NCBI RefSeq assembly: GCF_000746845.1
Contig: NZ_KN050846.1
Coordinates: 2,186,963-2,250,962, forward strand
Direction: 5' to 3'
Length of the DNA stretch: 64,000 nucleotides
Source: Altibacter lentus
GTDB taxonomy: Bacteria > Bacteroidota > Bacteroidia > Flavobacteriales > Flavobacteriaceae
Shown: positions 55,158 through 63,672 of the stretch, in pieces
Position numbering within the stretch: position 1 is the first letter of the stretch
How the letters are laid out: every line of letters starts with the position of its first letter
The notes under the pieces: model-generated
Databases searched by the model: none
Told to the model about the DNA's origin: nothing
The model's input: the letters and a program-made list of their open reading frames with translations, nothing else
Program-made: the position numbers and the translations under genes

Positions 55158-55796
55158 TTAGTGTGCGGGACGTGTTTCAAACTCTTTTTTGGAGATGGGA
55201 TGCCGTAATAAGGTCCATTTGGTGTCTTCGGGGTAATGTGTAAAGATAAAATCCTTTGGTGCTGTGCGGTACCAAAATGTATCGGGCTCATAGCCACTTC
55301 CATGACTTTTGGCCCAGGTAATATCCAGTAAATACCAGTTCCCATCTAATTTAACCGCATTCCATGTGTGGTTTACTTTATTTCTGTTTGCTTGGGAAGA
55401 ATACTGCTTGGTGTAACCGTGGATCACTTCCGAAGAAATTCCTACTTGTGCACAGAGTTCTTGAAATAAAAAGGCATATCCGCCACAAAGGGCTTTTTTA
55501 CGTTCCAAGGCATTCTTGATAATATTTTTTTCTGAAGTATATATGCGTTCTTGCAGGGTAGTACTTGCGCTCAATTCATGATCGTAATCGATCGTTCTCA
55601 CGATCCACTTAAAAATTGCCAATGCTTTTTCCTCACTTGAGATTGCATTTTTAGTGATAGCTCTCGCCAACTGACCTGTTGTTGTACTTCCTTTTTCCGG
55701 CTTCAGCGATTTATTTCCCGTAGCTTGGGCGAAGCTGCTTATTGGTGTATTAAGAATACAAAAGCTAAAAATAAAGATGAGGTAAAACGGTTTCAT
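55158..55796 (-). CDS. Secreted transglutaminase-like protein
   Basis: A 212-aa protein with signal peptide (MKPFYLIFIFSFCILNTPISSFAQ). The transglutaminase-like Cys-His-Asp triad is seen: Cys in ERKKALCGGYAFLFQELC, His in VNHTWNAVKLDGNWYLLDITWA (in two parts), and Asp in the last segment. It is like the animal-type transglutaminase core fold of bacterial proteases and peptidases. The substrate is unknown. The ATG at 55796 is chosen; the longer frame adds residues before the signal peptide. It is divergent from the DUF3332 gene. Confidence 0.85.
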   Translation of the reverse strand: MKPFYLIFIFSFCILNTPISSFAQATGNKSLKPEKGSTTTGQLARAITKNAISSEEKALAIFKWIVRTIDYDHELSASTTLQERIYTSEKNIIKNALERKKALCGGYAFLFQELCAQVGISSEVIHGYTKQYSSQANRNKVNHTWNAVKLDGNWYLLDITWAKSHGSGYEPDTFWYRTAPKDFIFTHYPEDTKWTLLRHPISKKEFETRPAH

Positions 55797-55965
55797 GTAA
55801 CACAAATAGTACTTAGATCTAATTGATAACGCAGGAGTTGCCTCTTTATTGAGCATTTTATTGACCTTAACACTGCTATTCTATATGGTTAATAAAATGT
55901 TATAACCAATAGCACGGGTCCCTATTTTTTGTAATTTGATTCTATAATCTATAAAACCAATTATT

Positions 55966-56523
55966 ATGAGAAAACTTATTATGTGTGGTGCCCTGGCATC
56001 TTCAGTACTATTTTCAAGTTGTTTAGGTTCGTTTAGCGCCTTCAACAATTTAAAGGACTGGAACAACGACCTAAGCGACAGTAAATTTGTAAACAACCTG
56101 GTTTTTTGGGGATTGAATATCATCCCTGTTTATTCCCTTTTCTTTGTTGGAGATGTGCTGATCTTCAACGTGATCGAATTTTGGAGCGGGAGTAATCCTA
56201 TTGCCATGGCCGAAGGAGAGTATGAAACACAGATCGTAGAACACAAAGGCACGAAGCTTGAGATGAAAGCCAGCAAGAACCGCTTTGAGATCGAGATCCT
56301 CGACGGGAAACGTAAAGGAGAACGTGTGGACCTTGTTTATAAGCCTTCTGAAAAATCCTGGAATGCTGTGAAGCAGAACGGAGAATTGATCAAATTATCT
56401 TCTGTTGAAGAAGGGTTGATCGTATATCACCTTCCAAACGGAGAGCAGATCAAGTTGGACCCTACAACACCACGCGAAGAAGGACTGGCGAAGATCAATA
56501 AAGAGGTCTATGACTATAGATAA
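55966..56523 (+). CDS. DUF3332 lipoprotein
   Basis: A 185-aa protein with a lipoprotein-type signal (MRKLIMCGALASSVLFSSC, Cys19) and a hydrophobic stretch (VNNLVFWGLNIIPVYSLFFVGDVLIFNVIEF, in two helices). A soluble C-terminal part includes EMKASKNRFEIEILDGKRKG. The pattern, including SFSAFNNLKDWNNDLSDSKF, matches DUF3332. Its function is unknown. It ends in a terminator and faces the TM2-domain gene. Confidence 0.85.
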   Translation: MRKLIMCGALASSVLFSSCLGSFSAFNNLKDWNNDLSDSKFVNNLVFWGLNIIPVYSLFFVGDVLIFNVIEFWSGSNPIAMAEGEYETQIVEHKGTKLEMKASKNRFEIEILDGKRKGERVDLVYKPSEKSWNAVKQNGELIKLSSVEEGLIVYHLPNGEQIKLDPTTPREEGLAKINKEVYDYR

Positions 56524-56566
56524 GGAATGACCGCAGTTGGAAACTAAACCGGAACTATTCTAAAAG

Positions 56567-56602
56567 AAAAACCCCCAACATGTGTTGAGGGTTTTTTTAT
56601 CA
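56567..56602. terminator. Terminator between the DUF3332 and TM2 genes
   Basis: AAAAACCCCCAACA and TGTTGAGGGTTTTTTT form a stem of about 12 bp around a short loop, with A-run and T-run sides, placed between two convergent stops. Confidence 0.88.
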
Positions 56603-56606
56603 AAAA

Positions 56607-56957
56607 TTAAAGACCGGGGTACTTTTCCGTCATAATATCTATTCCATCAATAATCCACCAGATACCGAGTCCTCCAAAAGTTAGAATAAATAAAATATTC
56701 CACCCTACAGGACTTCCCAAATACCATCGGTGTCCCGCAAAACCACCAAGAAAAAACCAAAGCAACAACGCTGTCGACATTTGTTTTGAAGCAGCAGATG
56801 TAGCAGCTGGAGACACAGGCGTTTTTTCTTCATCGGCGACAGTTGTCATTACCGATGTGTCTGCGGAAGTAACAGTTCGCTGAACTGGAAAGGACGCATA
56901 ACTGGAGCTATAGGTCATTACCATAACAAGCATAGAAAGAATAATTTTTAATCTCAT
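56607..56957 (-). CDS. TM2-domain membrane protein
   Basis: A 116-aa protein. It has a signal-like N-terminus (MRLKIILSMLVMVMTYSSSYA) and a low-complexity linker (VSPAATSAASKQMS). The C-terminal TM2 domain has two membrane helices joined by a conserved turn (LLWFFLGGFAGHRWYLGS, WNILFILTFGGLGIWWIIDG). Such proteins are of unknown role. It is divergent from the unknown AT-rich gene at 57008, 50 bases away. Confidence 0.9.
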   Translation of the reverse strand: MRLKIILSMLVMVMTYSSSYASFPVQRTVTSADTSVMTTVADEEKTPVSPAATSAASKQMSTALLLWFFLGGFAGHRWYLGSPVGWNILFILTFGGLGIWWIIDGIDIMTEKYPGL

Positions 56958-57007
56958 AATTATTTAGTTTTATAGTTATCTTGTGAAGATAAAAATAATT
57001 TTTACAA

Positions 57008-57883
57008 ATGTTGCAACGTTATCTGTGCCTAATACTCTTTTTACTTTCTTATGTTACATTATTTGCTCAACAACATAATGAATATCTGGGGGTTATCAAA
57101 TTAAGTGATAGCTCATTAATTTCTTATAAAATTATCTTTTCTGAAAATAATGGATTCATCACTGGCCACTCTATAACCGATTTGAATGGGCCCCATGAAA
57201 CAAAATCACTACTTACAGGAACTTTTAATGATGCTGAGAATTTACTTATCTTCAAGGAAAGTGGAATCATTTATACAAAATCATCGATTACTCAAGCTGA
57301 TTTTTGTTATGTTAATTTCACGGGGAGATTAAAGAAAATTAATAAACGGCAACAAATCAAAGGAACATTTAAAGGTCTTTATAATAATGGAGAAGAATGT
57401 GTTAATGGAGAGATTCAACTAGCAAATCTTGAGCGAATAGTGGAACGGGCCGAGAAAGTAGATCGAAAAATCGATAGAAGTATTTTCGTAAAACAAGAAG
57501 ATAAAGATCGTATTAACATGAAAAAAACTTTGGACACTTTAAGTATGAATTTGATTAATAAAGGAGAAACACTCAGTGTTTTTACGAAAGATCAAAAAGT
57601 GACATTGGTTATTTACGATGCCGGAAAGGAAGATGGTGATAGAATTGATCTTGCAATTGCTGGAAGCAAGGTGCTCGACAACTTCACAGTTACTCGAAAG
57701 AAAAAAACGATAATGATTGATCTAAAAGATGAGACAACTCTTATTGAAGTGCTTGCACTCAATGTGGGAACTTCAGCCCCTAATACTGTTCGAATTGAAA
57801 TAATAGATTCGAAAAATTTTATTCGAACACTTACAAACTTAGAAACTAATGAACGTGCCGGAGTTACACTAATTAAAAAATAA
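57008..57883 (+). CDS. Unknown secreted protein
   Basis: A 291-aa protein not recognised. It has a signal peptide (MLQRYLCLILFLLSYVTLFAQ) and an N-terminal domain starting HNEYLGVIKLSDSSLISYKII. A Lys/Arg-rich middle follows (ERAEKVDRKIDRSIFVKQED). The C-terminal beta-rich module carries the pattern D-x-G-x-x-D-G-D (VIYDAGKEDGDRIDLAIAGSKV) and ends NERAGVTLIKK. I have seen this last module in other Bacteroidota secreted proteins. The gene is visibly richer in A and T than the genes beside it, which may mean recent transfer. Confidence 0.75.
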   Translation: MLQRYLCLILFLLSYVTLFAQQHNEYLGVIKLSDSSLISYKIIFSENNGFITGHSITDLNGPHETKSLLTGTFNDAENLLIFKESGIIYTKSSITQADFCYVNFTGRLKKINKRQQIKGTFKGLYNNGEECVNGEIQLANLERIVERAEKVDRKIDRSIFVKQEDKDRINMKKTLDTLSMNLINKGETLSVFTKDQKVTLVIYDAGKEDGDRIDLAIAGSKVLDNFTVTRKKKTIMIDLKDETTLIEVLALNVGTSAPNTVRIEIIDSKNFIRTLTNLETNERAGVTLIKK

Positions 57884-57885
57884 AC

Positions 57886-57912
57886 CCTCACTTTTAATAG
57901 TGAGGGTTCAAA
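57886..57912. terminator. Terminator between the unknown gene and ahcY
   Basis: AACCCTCACT (57886-57895) and AGTGAGGGTT (57900-57909) form a 10-bp stem with loop TTTA. T-rich sequence flanks it weakly; it serves two convergent genes. Confidence 0.75.
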
Positions 57913-57933
57913 ATTTAAAACTAATTATTTAGT

Positions 57934-59250
57934 CTAATATCGGTAGTATTCGGGTTTAAAAGGTCCTTCTACTTCCACGCCAATATAATCGGCTTGCTCT
58001 TTACGAAGTTCGGTGAGTTCCACCCCAATTTTCTCCAGGTGCAATTTCGCTACTTTCTCGTCCAAATGCTTCGGAAGCATATACACTTTATTTTCGTAGT
58101 TGTCACTGTTCTTCCAAAGTTCGATCTGGGCCAACGTTTGGTTGGTGAAGGAGTTACTCATTACGAAACTTGGGTGACCTGTGGCACAACCTAAATTTAC
58201 CAGACGTCCTTCAGCAAGCAGAATGATATCATTTCCGTCTACCGTATACTTGTCTACCTGTGGTTTGATCTCCACTTTCGAGCTTCCGTAGTTCTGCTTC
58301 AGCCAAGACACCGCAATTTCATTATCAAAATGACCAATGTTACAAACAATGGTCTTGTCCTTCATTGCTTTAAAATGCTCGCCAGTAACAATATCTTTAT
58401 TTCCGGTAGTTGTGATCACGATATCTGCATTGCCTACAACCGTTTCAAGACGTTTTACTTCAAATCCGTCCATAGCTGCTTGAAGGGCGCATATCGGGTC
58501 GATCTCGGTCACCGTCACAATAGAGCCTGCTCCTTTAAAAGAAGCGGCAGTTCCTTTTCCTACATCTCCATACCCACACACAACCACGCGTTTTCCTGCA
58601 AGCATCACATCAGTAGCACGACGAATAGCATCTACAGCACTTTCCCGGCACCCGTATTTATTGTCGAATTTCGATTTGGTGACACTGTCATTAACGTTAA
58701 TAGCGGGCATAGGAAGGGTTCCGTTCTTCATACGCTCGTATAAACGGTGAACGCCGGTAGTGGTTTCTTCAGATAAACCTTTAATGCCGTTGGCCAGTTC
58801 AGGATATTTGTCAAAGACCATATTGGTAAGATCTCCACCGTCGTCCAAAATCATGTTAAGAGGCTTTCTGTCTTCCCCGAAGAACAAGGTTTGCTCGATA
58901 CACCAATCAAACTCTTCATCGGTCATACCTTTCCAGGCATACACAGCAGTTCCGGCTGCAGCGATCGCAGCAGCGGCTTGATCTTGGGTTGAAAAGATAT
59001 TACAAGAGCTCCAGGTTACTTCTGCTCCCAATGCCTGCAAGGTCTCGATAAGAACAGCTGTTTGGATGGTCATATGGAGACACCCTGCTATACGAGCTCC
59101 CTTTAGAGGTTGCTCATCTTTGTATTCTTCACGCAAGGACATCAATCCGGGCATTTCTGCCTCGGCCAGTTCAATTTCTTTACGCCCCCAATCTGCAAGG
59201 GAAATATCTTTTACTTTATACGCCGTGTAAGGCACTGTTTTAGTAGACAT
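57934..59250 (-). CDS. ahcY: Adenosylhomocysteinase
   Basis: Splits S-adenosylhomocysteine to adenosine and homocysteine, so relieving inhibition of methyltransferases; 438 aa. The start [20 protein letters not shown] at 59250 is normal; a longer frame adds an unrelated 21 residues. Signatures: [35 protein letters not shown] (NAD site), [16 protein letters not shown], and the C-terminal [17 protein letters not shown] and PEYYRY. A -7-like CAAAAATA (59303-59310, minus-strand TATTTTTG) lies upstream without a matching TTG. Confidence 0.98.
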   Translation of the reverse strand: MSTKTVPYTAYKVKDISLADWGRKEIELAEAEMPGLMSLREEYKDEQPLKGARIAGCLHMTIQTAVLIETLQALGAEVTWSSCNIFSTQDQAAAAIAAAGTAVYAWKGMTDEEFDWCIEQTLFFGEDRKPLNMILDDGGDLTNMVFDKYPELANGIKGLSEETTTGVHRLYERMKNGTLPMPAINVNDSVTKSKFDNKYGCRESAVDAIRRATDVMLAGKRVVVCGYGDVGKGTAASFKGAGSIVTVTEIDPICALQAAMDGFEVKRLETVVGNADIVITTTGNKDIVTGEHFKAMKDKTIVCNIGHFDNEIAVSWLKQNYGSSKVEIKPQVDKYTVDGNDIILLAEGRLVNLGCATGHPSFVMSNSFTNQTLAQIELWKNSDNYENKVYMLPKHLDEKVAKLHLEKIGVELTELRKEQADYIGVEVEGPFKPEYYRY

Positions 59251-59330
59251 ATTACTATATTTGAATTTATATTTTATACGTTTCCGAAGGTTTTTCGGAC
59301 TGCAAAAATACACATTATCCGCAATATATC

Positions 59331-59975
59331 ATGCCACTTTACAAAACTATAACAGTTGATTCCGGCACTAAAGTGCTCATTTGGAAGATCGAAGAATCCT
59401 TCGAAGAACTTTCCGAAGGGATCATCCTTACAAAACATTGTAGAGAACGCGTGGACAACATGAAAAGCGACCTCCACCGTCGTGGATTTATGAGTGTGCG
59501 ACATTTGCTCGCAGCAGAAGGATATACAGACCATGACCTGTATTATGATGCATTGGGAAAACCGCATCTTAGCGACGGGAAGCATATATCCATAACCCAT
59601 TCGTTCATCTTTTCAGCTATTATTATCAGTTCTGCCGAAGTGGGTATCGATATAGAGAAGCAACGTGCCAAGATCCTGAAGATCGCACACAAATTCACGC
59701 CTATTGAGGAATACAGGACCCTTGCCAATGATGATGCCATCATGCGAAAACTTACCATGGTCTGGGGTGCCAAGGAATCACTTTACAAAAGCTTTGCCCG
59801 ACCCGGAGTGAGCTTTCTGCAACATATTTATGTAGAGGATTTCCACTTAGAGGACCTCTATTCTACTGCCAATGTACGTTTTGAGGACAAAAAAGAACGC
59901 TATTGTGTATGGTTCTTGGAATTTGAAGGCTTCACAATGGCCTATGCCTTAATTGCCGAAGAGAACATGCCATGA
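59331..59975 (+). CDS. 4'-phosphopantetheinyl transferase-superfamily protein
   Basis: A 214-aa protein of the Sfp/AcpT type, which puts the 4'-phosphopantetheine arm on carrier proteins. The core motifs are ISITHSFIFSAIIISS, GIDIEKQ (the metal-binding GID motif) and MVWGAKESLYK (WxxKES). The N-terminal half is longer than the AcpS type, as in Sfp. The substrate carrier is not known; fatty-acid and polyketide ACPs are likely. Its ATGA overlap with the next gene by 4 bases implies co-translation. Confidence 0.92.
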   Translation: MPLYKTITVDSGTKVLIWKIEESFEELSEGIILTKHCRERVDNMKSDLHRRGFMSVRHLLAAEGYTDHDLYYDALGKPHLSDGKHISITHSFIFSAIIISSAEVGIDIEKQRAKILKIAHKFTPIEEYRTLANDDAIMRKLTMVWGAKESLYKSFARPGVSFLQHIYVEDFHLEDLYSTANVRFEDKKERYCVWFLEFEGFTMAYALIAEENMP

Positions 59976-60670
59976 CGCAAAAGCATTATCAAACCTTGCT
60001 CACCCGTATTGCCGAAGGTCACAAATGTTTGGCCGTACTGGTGGACCCTGACAAGTTCGATCTTTCTCATACAGTTTCTTTTCTGAAAACCCTTCCGGAA
60101 GAAACCACACATCTCTTTGTAGGAGGCAGCAGTGTCACTAACGGTCACACCGAAGCAACCGTGCTCGCACTGAAGCAACACAGTACGCTGCCAATCTTTT
60201 TATTTCCCGGGGATCACACACAGATCACTCCCTCGGCCCATGCCTTGCTGTTCCTGTCCTTATTGTCCGGTAGAAATGCCGAATATCTAGTCGGTCAGCA
60301 GGTAAAATCCATTGCACAGTTAAAAACATCCAACCTGGAGATCATCCCAACCGGCTACATCCTACTGGACGGAGGGACCGAATCTGCAGTGGCACGTGTG
60401 ACGAATACCGTACCTTTGCCGCAGACCGAACTGGAAATAATTGTCCACACCGCTTTGGCCGGAGCCTATATGGGGGCAAAAGTGATCTACCTGGAGGCGG
60501 GGAGTGGGGCTAGAGAACCGGTAAAACCCGAAGTGATTTCTGCCGTTAAAGAAATGCTTCAGATCCCCATAATTGTAGGAGGCGGTATTCGCACTGCCAA
60601 GGAACGCGAAAAGGCCTTTGCGGCCGGTGCCGACCTTGTAGTAATGGGGACCGCGTTTGAAAAGACATAA
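59972..60670 (+). CDS. Geranylgeranylglyceryl/heptaprenylglyceryl-phosphate synthase-type protein
   Basis: A 232-aa TIM-barrel prenyltransferase of the GGGPS/PcrB family, which joins a polyprenyl group to glycerol-1-phosphate to form an ether-lipid precursor. The family blocks are clear: LAVLVDPDKFDLSH, IPTGYILLDGGTESAV, YLEAGSGAREPVKPE, VGGGIRTAKEREKAFAAGADL and VVMGTAFEK. It is the archaeal-type enzyme that also occurs in Bacteroidota (group II). The prenyl length and the product's role here are unknown. It follows the PPTase gene with an ATGA overlap. Confidence 0.93.
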   Translation: MTQKHYQTLLTRIAEGHKCLAVLVDPDKFDLSHTVSFLKTLPEETTHLFVGGSSVTNGHTEATVLALKQHSTLPIFLFPGDHTQITPSAHALLFLSLLSGRNAEYLVGQQVKSIAQLKTSNLEIIPTGYILLDGGTESAVARVTNTVPLPQTELEIIVHTALAGAYMGAKVIYLEAGSGAREPVKPEVISAVKEMLQIPIIVGGGIRTAKEREKAFAAGADLVVMGTAFEKT

Positions 60671-60737
60671 GAAAGGCCAAACGCATTTTAAGTGATCAAG
60701 TTGACAAGTACCAAGCAAACATAACAATAAAAATACA

Positions 60738-60998
60738 ATGCAAATTTCAGTAGAACTTACCCTTACACCCTTACAGGATGATTTTGAACCTGCCATCATT
60801 CAATTTATCAAAAAACTACGCGAATCGGGGTTGACCGTTTTAGAGAATCCTTTGAGCACACAGGTTTATGGAGATTACGATGCCGTAATGAAGGTGCTTC
60901 AGAAGGAGATCAAAACAGCGCTGGAAGCGGTAGAGCGCGGACTACTCTACATAAAAATAGTAAAATCCGATAGAAGTGGATATGAACCCCATTTTTGA
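60738..60998 (+). CDS. Thiamine-binding (YkoF/MTH1187-like) small protein
   Basis: An 86-aa protein with a ferredoxin-like alpha/beta pattern: MQISVELTLTPLQDDFEPAI, IIQFIKKLRESGLTVLENPLS, and TQVYGDYDAVMKVLQKEI (overlapping readings of one sequence). The length and pattern match the thiamine-binding domain family (PF01910), which binds thiamine and related pyrimidines as a dimer or tetramer. It overlaps the PnuC-like gene by 23 bases, which supports a vitamin-uptake role. No TPP riboswitch element is seen upstream. Confidence 0.8.
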   Translation: MQISVELTLTPLQDDFEPAIIQFIKKLRESGLTVLENPLSTQVYGDYDAVMKVLQKEIKTALEAVERGLLYIKIVKSDRSGYEPHF

Positions 60999-61614
60999 AT
61001 TTCTTTTTGGTCAATATTCAGATTACGCACCCATAGACATTGTTCTCGAGATCATTGCGGTTGTCTTTGGGTTCCTTTCGGTGTGGTTTTCAAAAGAGAA
61101 CAAGATATGGGTCTTTCCTACCGGAATGATAAGCACTGCTATCTTTGTCTACCTGCTATTTAAGTGGAGCCTGCTCGGGGATATGATGATCAACGGATAC
61201 TATTTTATCATGAGCGTTTATGGGTGGTATATATGGACCCGGAAAATAGATCCTTTGCACGTCACGCCCATTTCTGAAACAACGAGCCAAGAAAAGCAAT
61301 ATTCACTTCTCATCTTTCTGGCAACGCTTGTTTTCGTGTATCTGGTGTATACCGCTTTCGATAAATGGAACCACTGGACAGCCTATGTCGATACCCTTAC
61401 TACGGCTATTTTCTTTGTGGGAATGTGGCTTATGGCCAAACGTAAGATAGAGAATTGGATCTACTGGATCGTAGGCGACATTATTTCGGTGCCGTTGTAT
61501 TTCTATAAAGGGTTTACGTTTACCAGTTTTCAGTATCTTATCTTTACCATTATCGCAATCTACGGTTATCTGGCATGGAAAAAACACTTGAACAAGAATC
61601 TTCAGACTGCTTAA
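60976..61614 (+). CDS. PnuC-family vitamin transporter
   Basis: A 212-aa membrane protein with about seven helices of the PnuC family, which facilitate uptake of nicotinamide riboside (PnuC), riboflavin (PnuX) or thiamine (PnuT). The blocks IIAVVFGFLSVWFSKENKIW, FPTGMISTAIFVYLLFKW, NGYYFIMSVYGWYIW and VGDIISVPLYFYKGF are typical. With a thiamine-binding-like gene upstream and a NadR-like kinase downstream, both thiamine and nicotinamide riboside are possible. The overlap with the next gene is 40 bases. Confidence 0.85.
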   Translation: MDMNPIFEFLFGQYSDYAPIDIVLEIIAVVFGFLSVWFSKENKIWVFPTGMISTAIFVYLLFKWSLLGDMMINGYYFIMSVYGWYIWTRKIDPLHVTPISETTSQEKQYSLLIFLATLVFVYLVYTAFDKWNHWTAYVDTLTTAIFFVGMWLMAKRKIENWIYWIVGDIISVPLYFYKGFTFTSFQYLIFTIIAIYGYLAWKKHLNKNLQTA

Positions 61615-62144
61615 AAATTGTATTGTTCGGTCCCGAATCCACGGGTAAGACCACATTGGCAAAACAACTGTCAGCTCATTACAATACGCGTTGGGTGCCC
61701 GAATATATGCGAACCTACTTAGAAAAGAAGTGGGAGCAGCAGCAAGAGAAGATTACAAAAGACGATCTTTTACCTATTGCTGAAGGGCAGATGAGTTACG
61801 AAAACAAGGCGGCCAAAGAAGCCGATAGGTTGCTCTTTTGTGATACTAATTTGCTGGAGATCAAGGTGTATTCGGAATATTACTACGATGGTTTTTGCCC
61901 TCCGCTCATTAAAGAATATGCAATAAAAAACCATTATGAGCATTATTTTCTCACCTATATTGATACCCCGTGGGTTTCCGATAATTTGCGGGACAGACCA
62001 CATGACAGGTCAACTCTATTTCGTATTTTTGAAACCGAACTTCAACACCAAGGTCTCCCCTATACAATTTTAAGAGGTTCCAACACTCAGCGCTTGCAAA
62101 GCGCTATTGAACTAATTGAAAAACTATTGAAGGAAACTACATAG
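61575..62144 (+). CDS. NadR-like AAA/P-loop kinase
   Basis: A 189-aa P-loop kinase like the C-terminal nicotinamide-riboside kinase domain of NadR. Walker A is FGPESTGKTTLAKQL, followed by RWVPEYMRTYLEKK. A Walker B-like LLFCDTNLLEIKVYSEYYY and DTPWVSDNLRDRPHDR follow. It lacks the N-terminal NMN adenylyltransferase domain. It could phosphorylate nicotinamide riboside or thiamine to trap what the PnuC protein brings in. It overlaps pnuC by 40 bases and is 1 base from the next gene. Confidence 0.8.
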   Translation: MEKTLEQESSDCLKIVLFGPESTGKTTLAKQLSAHYNTRWVPEYMRTYLEKKWEQQQEKITKDDLLPIAEGQMSYENKAAKEADRLLFCDTNLLEIKVYSEYYYDGFCPPLIKEYAIKNHYEHYFLTYIDTPWVSDNLRDRPHDRSTLFRIFETELQHQGLPYTILRGSNTQRLQSAIELIEKLLKETT

Positions 62145-62145
62145 C

Positions 62146-63672
62146 ATGCTCACAAATAAAGACCTACAGCAAATAAAGGACCATGGACTTACTGTTGATG
62201 CTGTAGTGAAACAACTGGAAACCTTTGTTAGAGGGATTCCTCCGGTTCACATCATCACTGCAGCTTCCAAAGGCAACGGAATAGAGGTTATACCGCAAAA
62301 TGTCCAGGAAAAATTGATCGCGCGGTACGAAGCCGAAAAGGACGGATTAGAGATCGTTAAATTTGTACCTGCATCTGGAGCGGCCACTCGCATGTTCCAG
62401 TTTCTGCACGAATTTTTGGATACCTACGATCCCAAAAACGAAAAGCTCAATACATACTTAAAGGAAGGGGAGCGTAAGGAGTTGACCACTTTCTTGAACG
62501 CCCTCAAGGACTTTGCTTTTGTCAACGATGTTAGAAAGGTCATACGTCATAATTATCCGGATTACAAACATTGTAAAAAGGGGCAGCGTTGCTACTATTT
62601 TGTAAAGGCAATGCTGGAAAGGGACGGACTTAATTTTGGGAATCTTCCCAAAGGTCTTATCCCTTTTCACAAGTATACTAAATATGCTACCACAGCTTTT
62701 GAAGAACAACTCTACGAGAGTGCATACTATGCATCGTCAAAAGATGATGCCTACCTGCACTTTACCTTTAGCGAAGCGCATGTAGGTTATTTTAAGGAGG
62801 AATTCAACAACATTCAAAAGCGGGTTAGTAAAAAGACCAAAACACAGTTCCACATTTCGTATTCGTTTCAGAAAAAAGAAACCGATACAATTGCCGTGAC
62901 CGAAGAGAACAGACCTTTTAGGGATGATAAAGGCAATTTGATCCTTCGGCCCTCCGGTCATGGAGCCTTGCTGGAAAACCTGAATGAAGTAAATGCCGAT
63001 CTTGTCTTTATAAAGAACATTGATAACGTGGTCGCCGAAGAATATGTCGAGCAGATCGCTTATTTTAAGAAAGTACTTGCCGGAAAACTTCTTTGGCTGC
63101 AACAAAAAATCTTTAGCTATTTGGAATATTTTGAGCAGGAGAACGGCGAAGAATCAATTAAAGAGGTCAGCTCCTTTCTCTGGAACGAGTTAAGCATTAA
63201 GGATATTCCCAAGACCATACAGGAGTTAAAATACATTTTAAACAGGCCTCTCCGTGTGTGCGGCGTGGTGCGTAATACAGGGGCTCCCGGCGGCGGTCCT
63301 TTTTGGGTGAAGTCAGAAACAGGTAATACCACCCTGCAGATCGTGGAAATGGCTCAAATCGATCTGGATGATCCAAGACAAAAAGCGATCGTGAACGAAG
63401 CGACCCATTTTAATCCGGTGGATATAGTATGTGGATTGAAAAATTACAAAGGGGAGAAGTTTGATCTTACGAAGTTCACAGACCCGAAAGCAGGATTTAT
63501 CGCTACGAAGTCGCAACATGGAAAGTTATTGAAAGCACTCGAATTACCGGGACTGTGGAACGGGGGCATGGCGCAATGGAACACCGCATTTGTTGAAGTC
63601 CCGTTATCGACCTTTAACCCTGTGAAAACAGTAAATGACCTCCTTCAAAAGGAGCACCGACCTAATGCCTGA
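62146..63672 (+). CDS. DUF4301 protein
   Basis: A 508-aa cytoplasmic protein of the DUF4301 family. The N-terminus MLTNKDLQQIKDHGLTVDAV is followed by FVPASGAATRMFQFLHEFLD, a sugar-nucleotidyltransferase-like loop (GAATRM). Conserved blocks include PKGLIPFHKYTKYATTAFEEQL, LRPSGHGALLENLNEVNADLVFIKNIDNV (in parts) and RVCGVVRNTGAPGGGPFWVK. It has the look of a nucleotidyltransferase fold, but no activity is known. It starts 1 base after the NadR-like kinase and shares one base with the next gene. Confidence 0.88.
   Translation: MLTNKDLQQIKDHGLTVDAVVKQLETFVRGIPPVHIITAASKGNGIEVIPQNVQEKLIARYEAEKDGLEIVKFVPASGAATRMFQFLHEFLDTYDPKNEKLNTYLKEGERKELTTFLNALKDFAFVNDVRKVIRHNYPDYKHCKKGQRCYYFVKAMLERDGLNFGNLPKGLIPFHKYTKYATTAFEEQLYESAYYASSKDDAYLHFTFSEAHVGYFKEEFNNIQKRVSKKTKTQFHISYSFQKKETDTIAVTEENRPFRDDKGNLILRPSGHGALLENLNEVNADLVFIKNIDNVVAEEYVEQIAYFKKVLAGKLLWLQQKIFSYLEYFEQENGEESIKEVSSFLWNELSIKDIPKTIQELKYILNRPLRVCGVVRNTGAPGGGPFWVKSETGNTTLQIVEMAQIDLDDPRQKAIVNEATHFNPVDIVCGLKNYKGEKFDLTKFTDPKAGFIATKSQHGKLLKALELPGLWNGGMAQWNTAFVEVPLSTFNPVKTVNDLLQKEHRPNA

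Noticed and set aside
60671..60737. TPP riboswitch in front of the thiamine-binding-like gene
   Set aside because: The gap of 67 bases is too short and has neither the CUGAGA nor the other conserved THI-box sequence.
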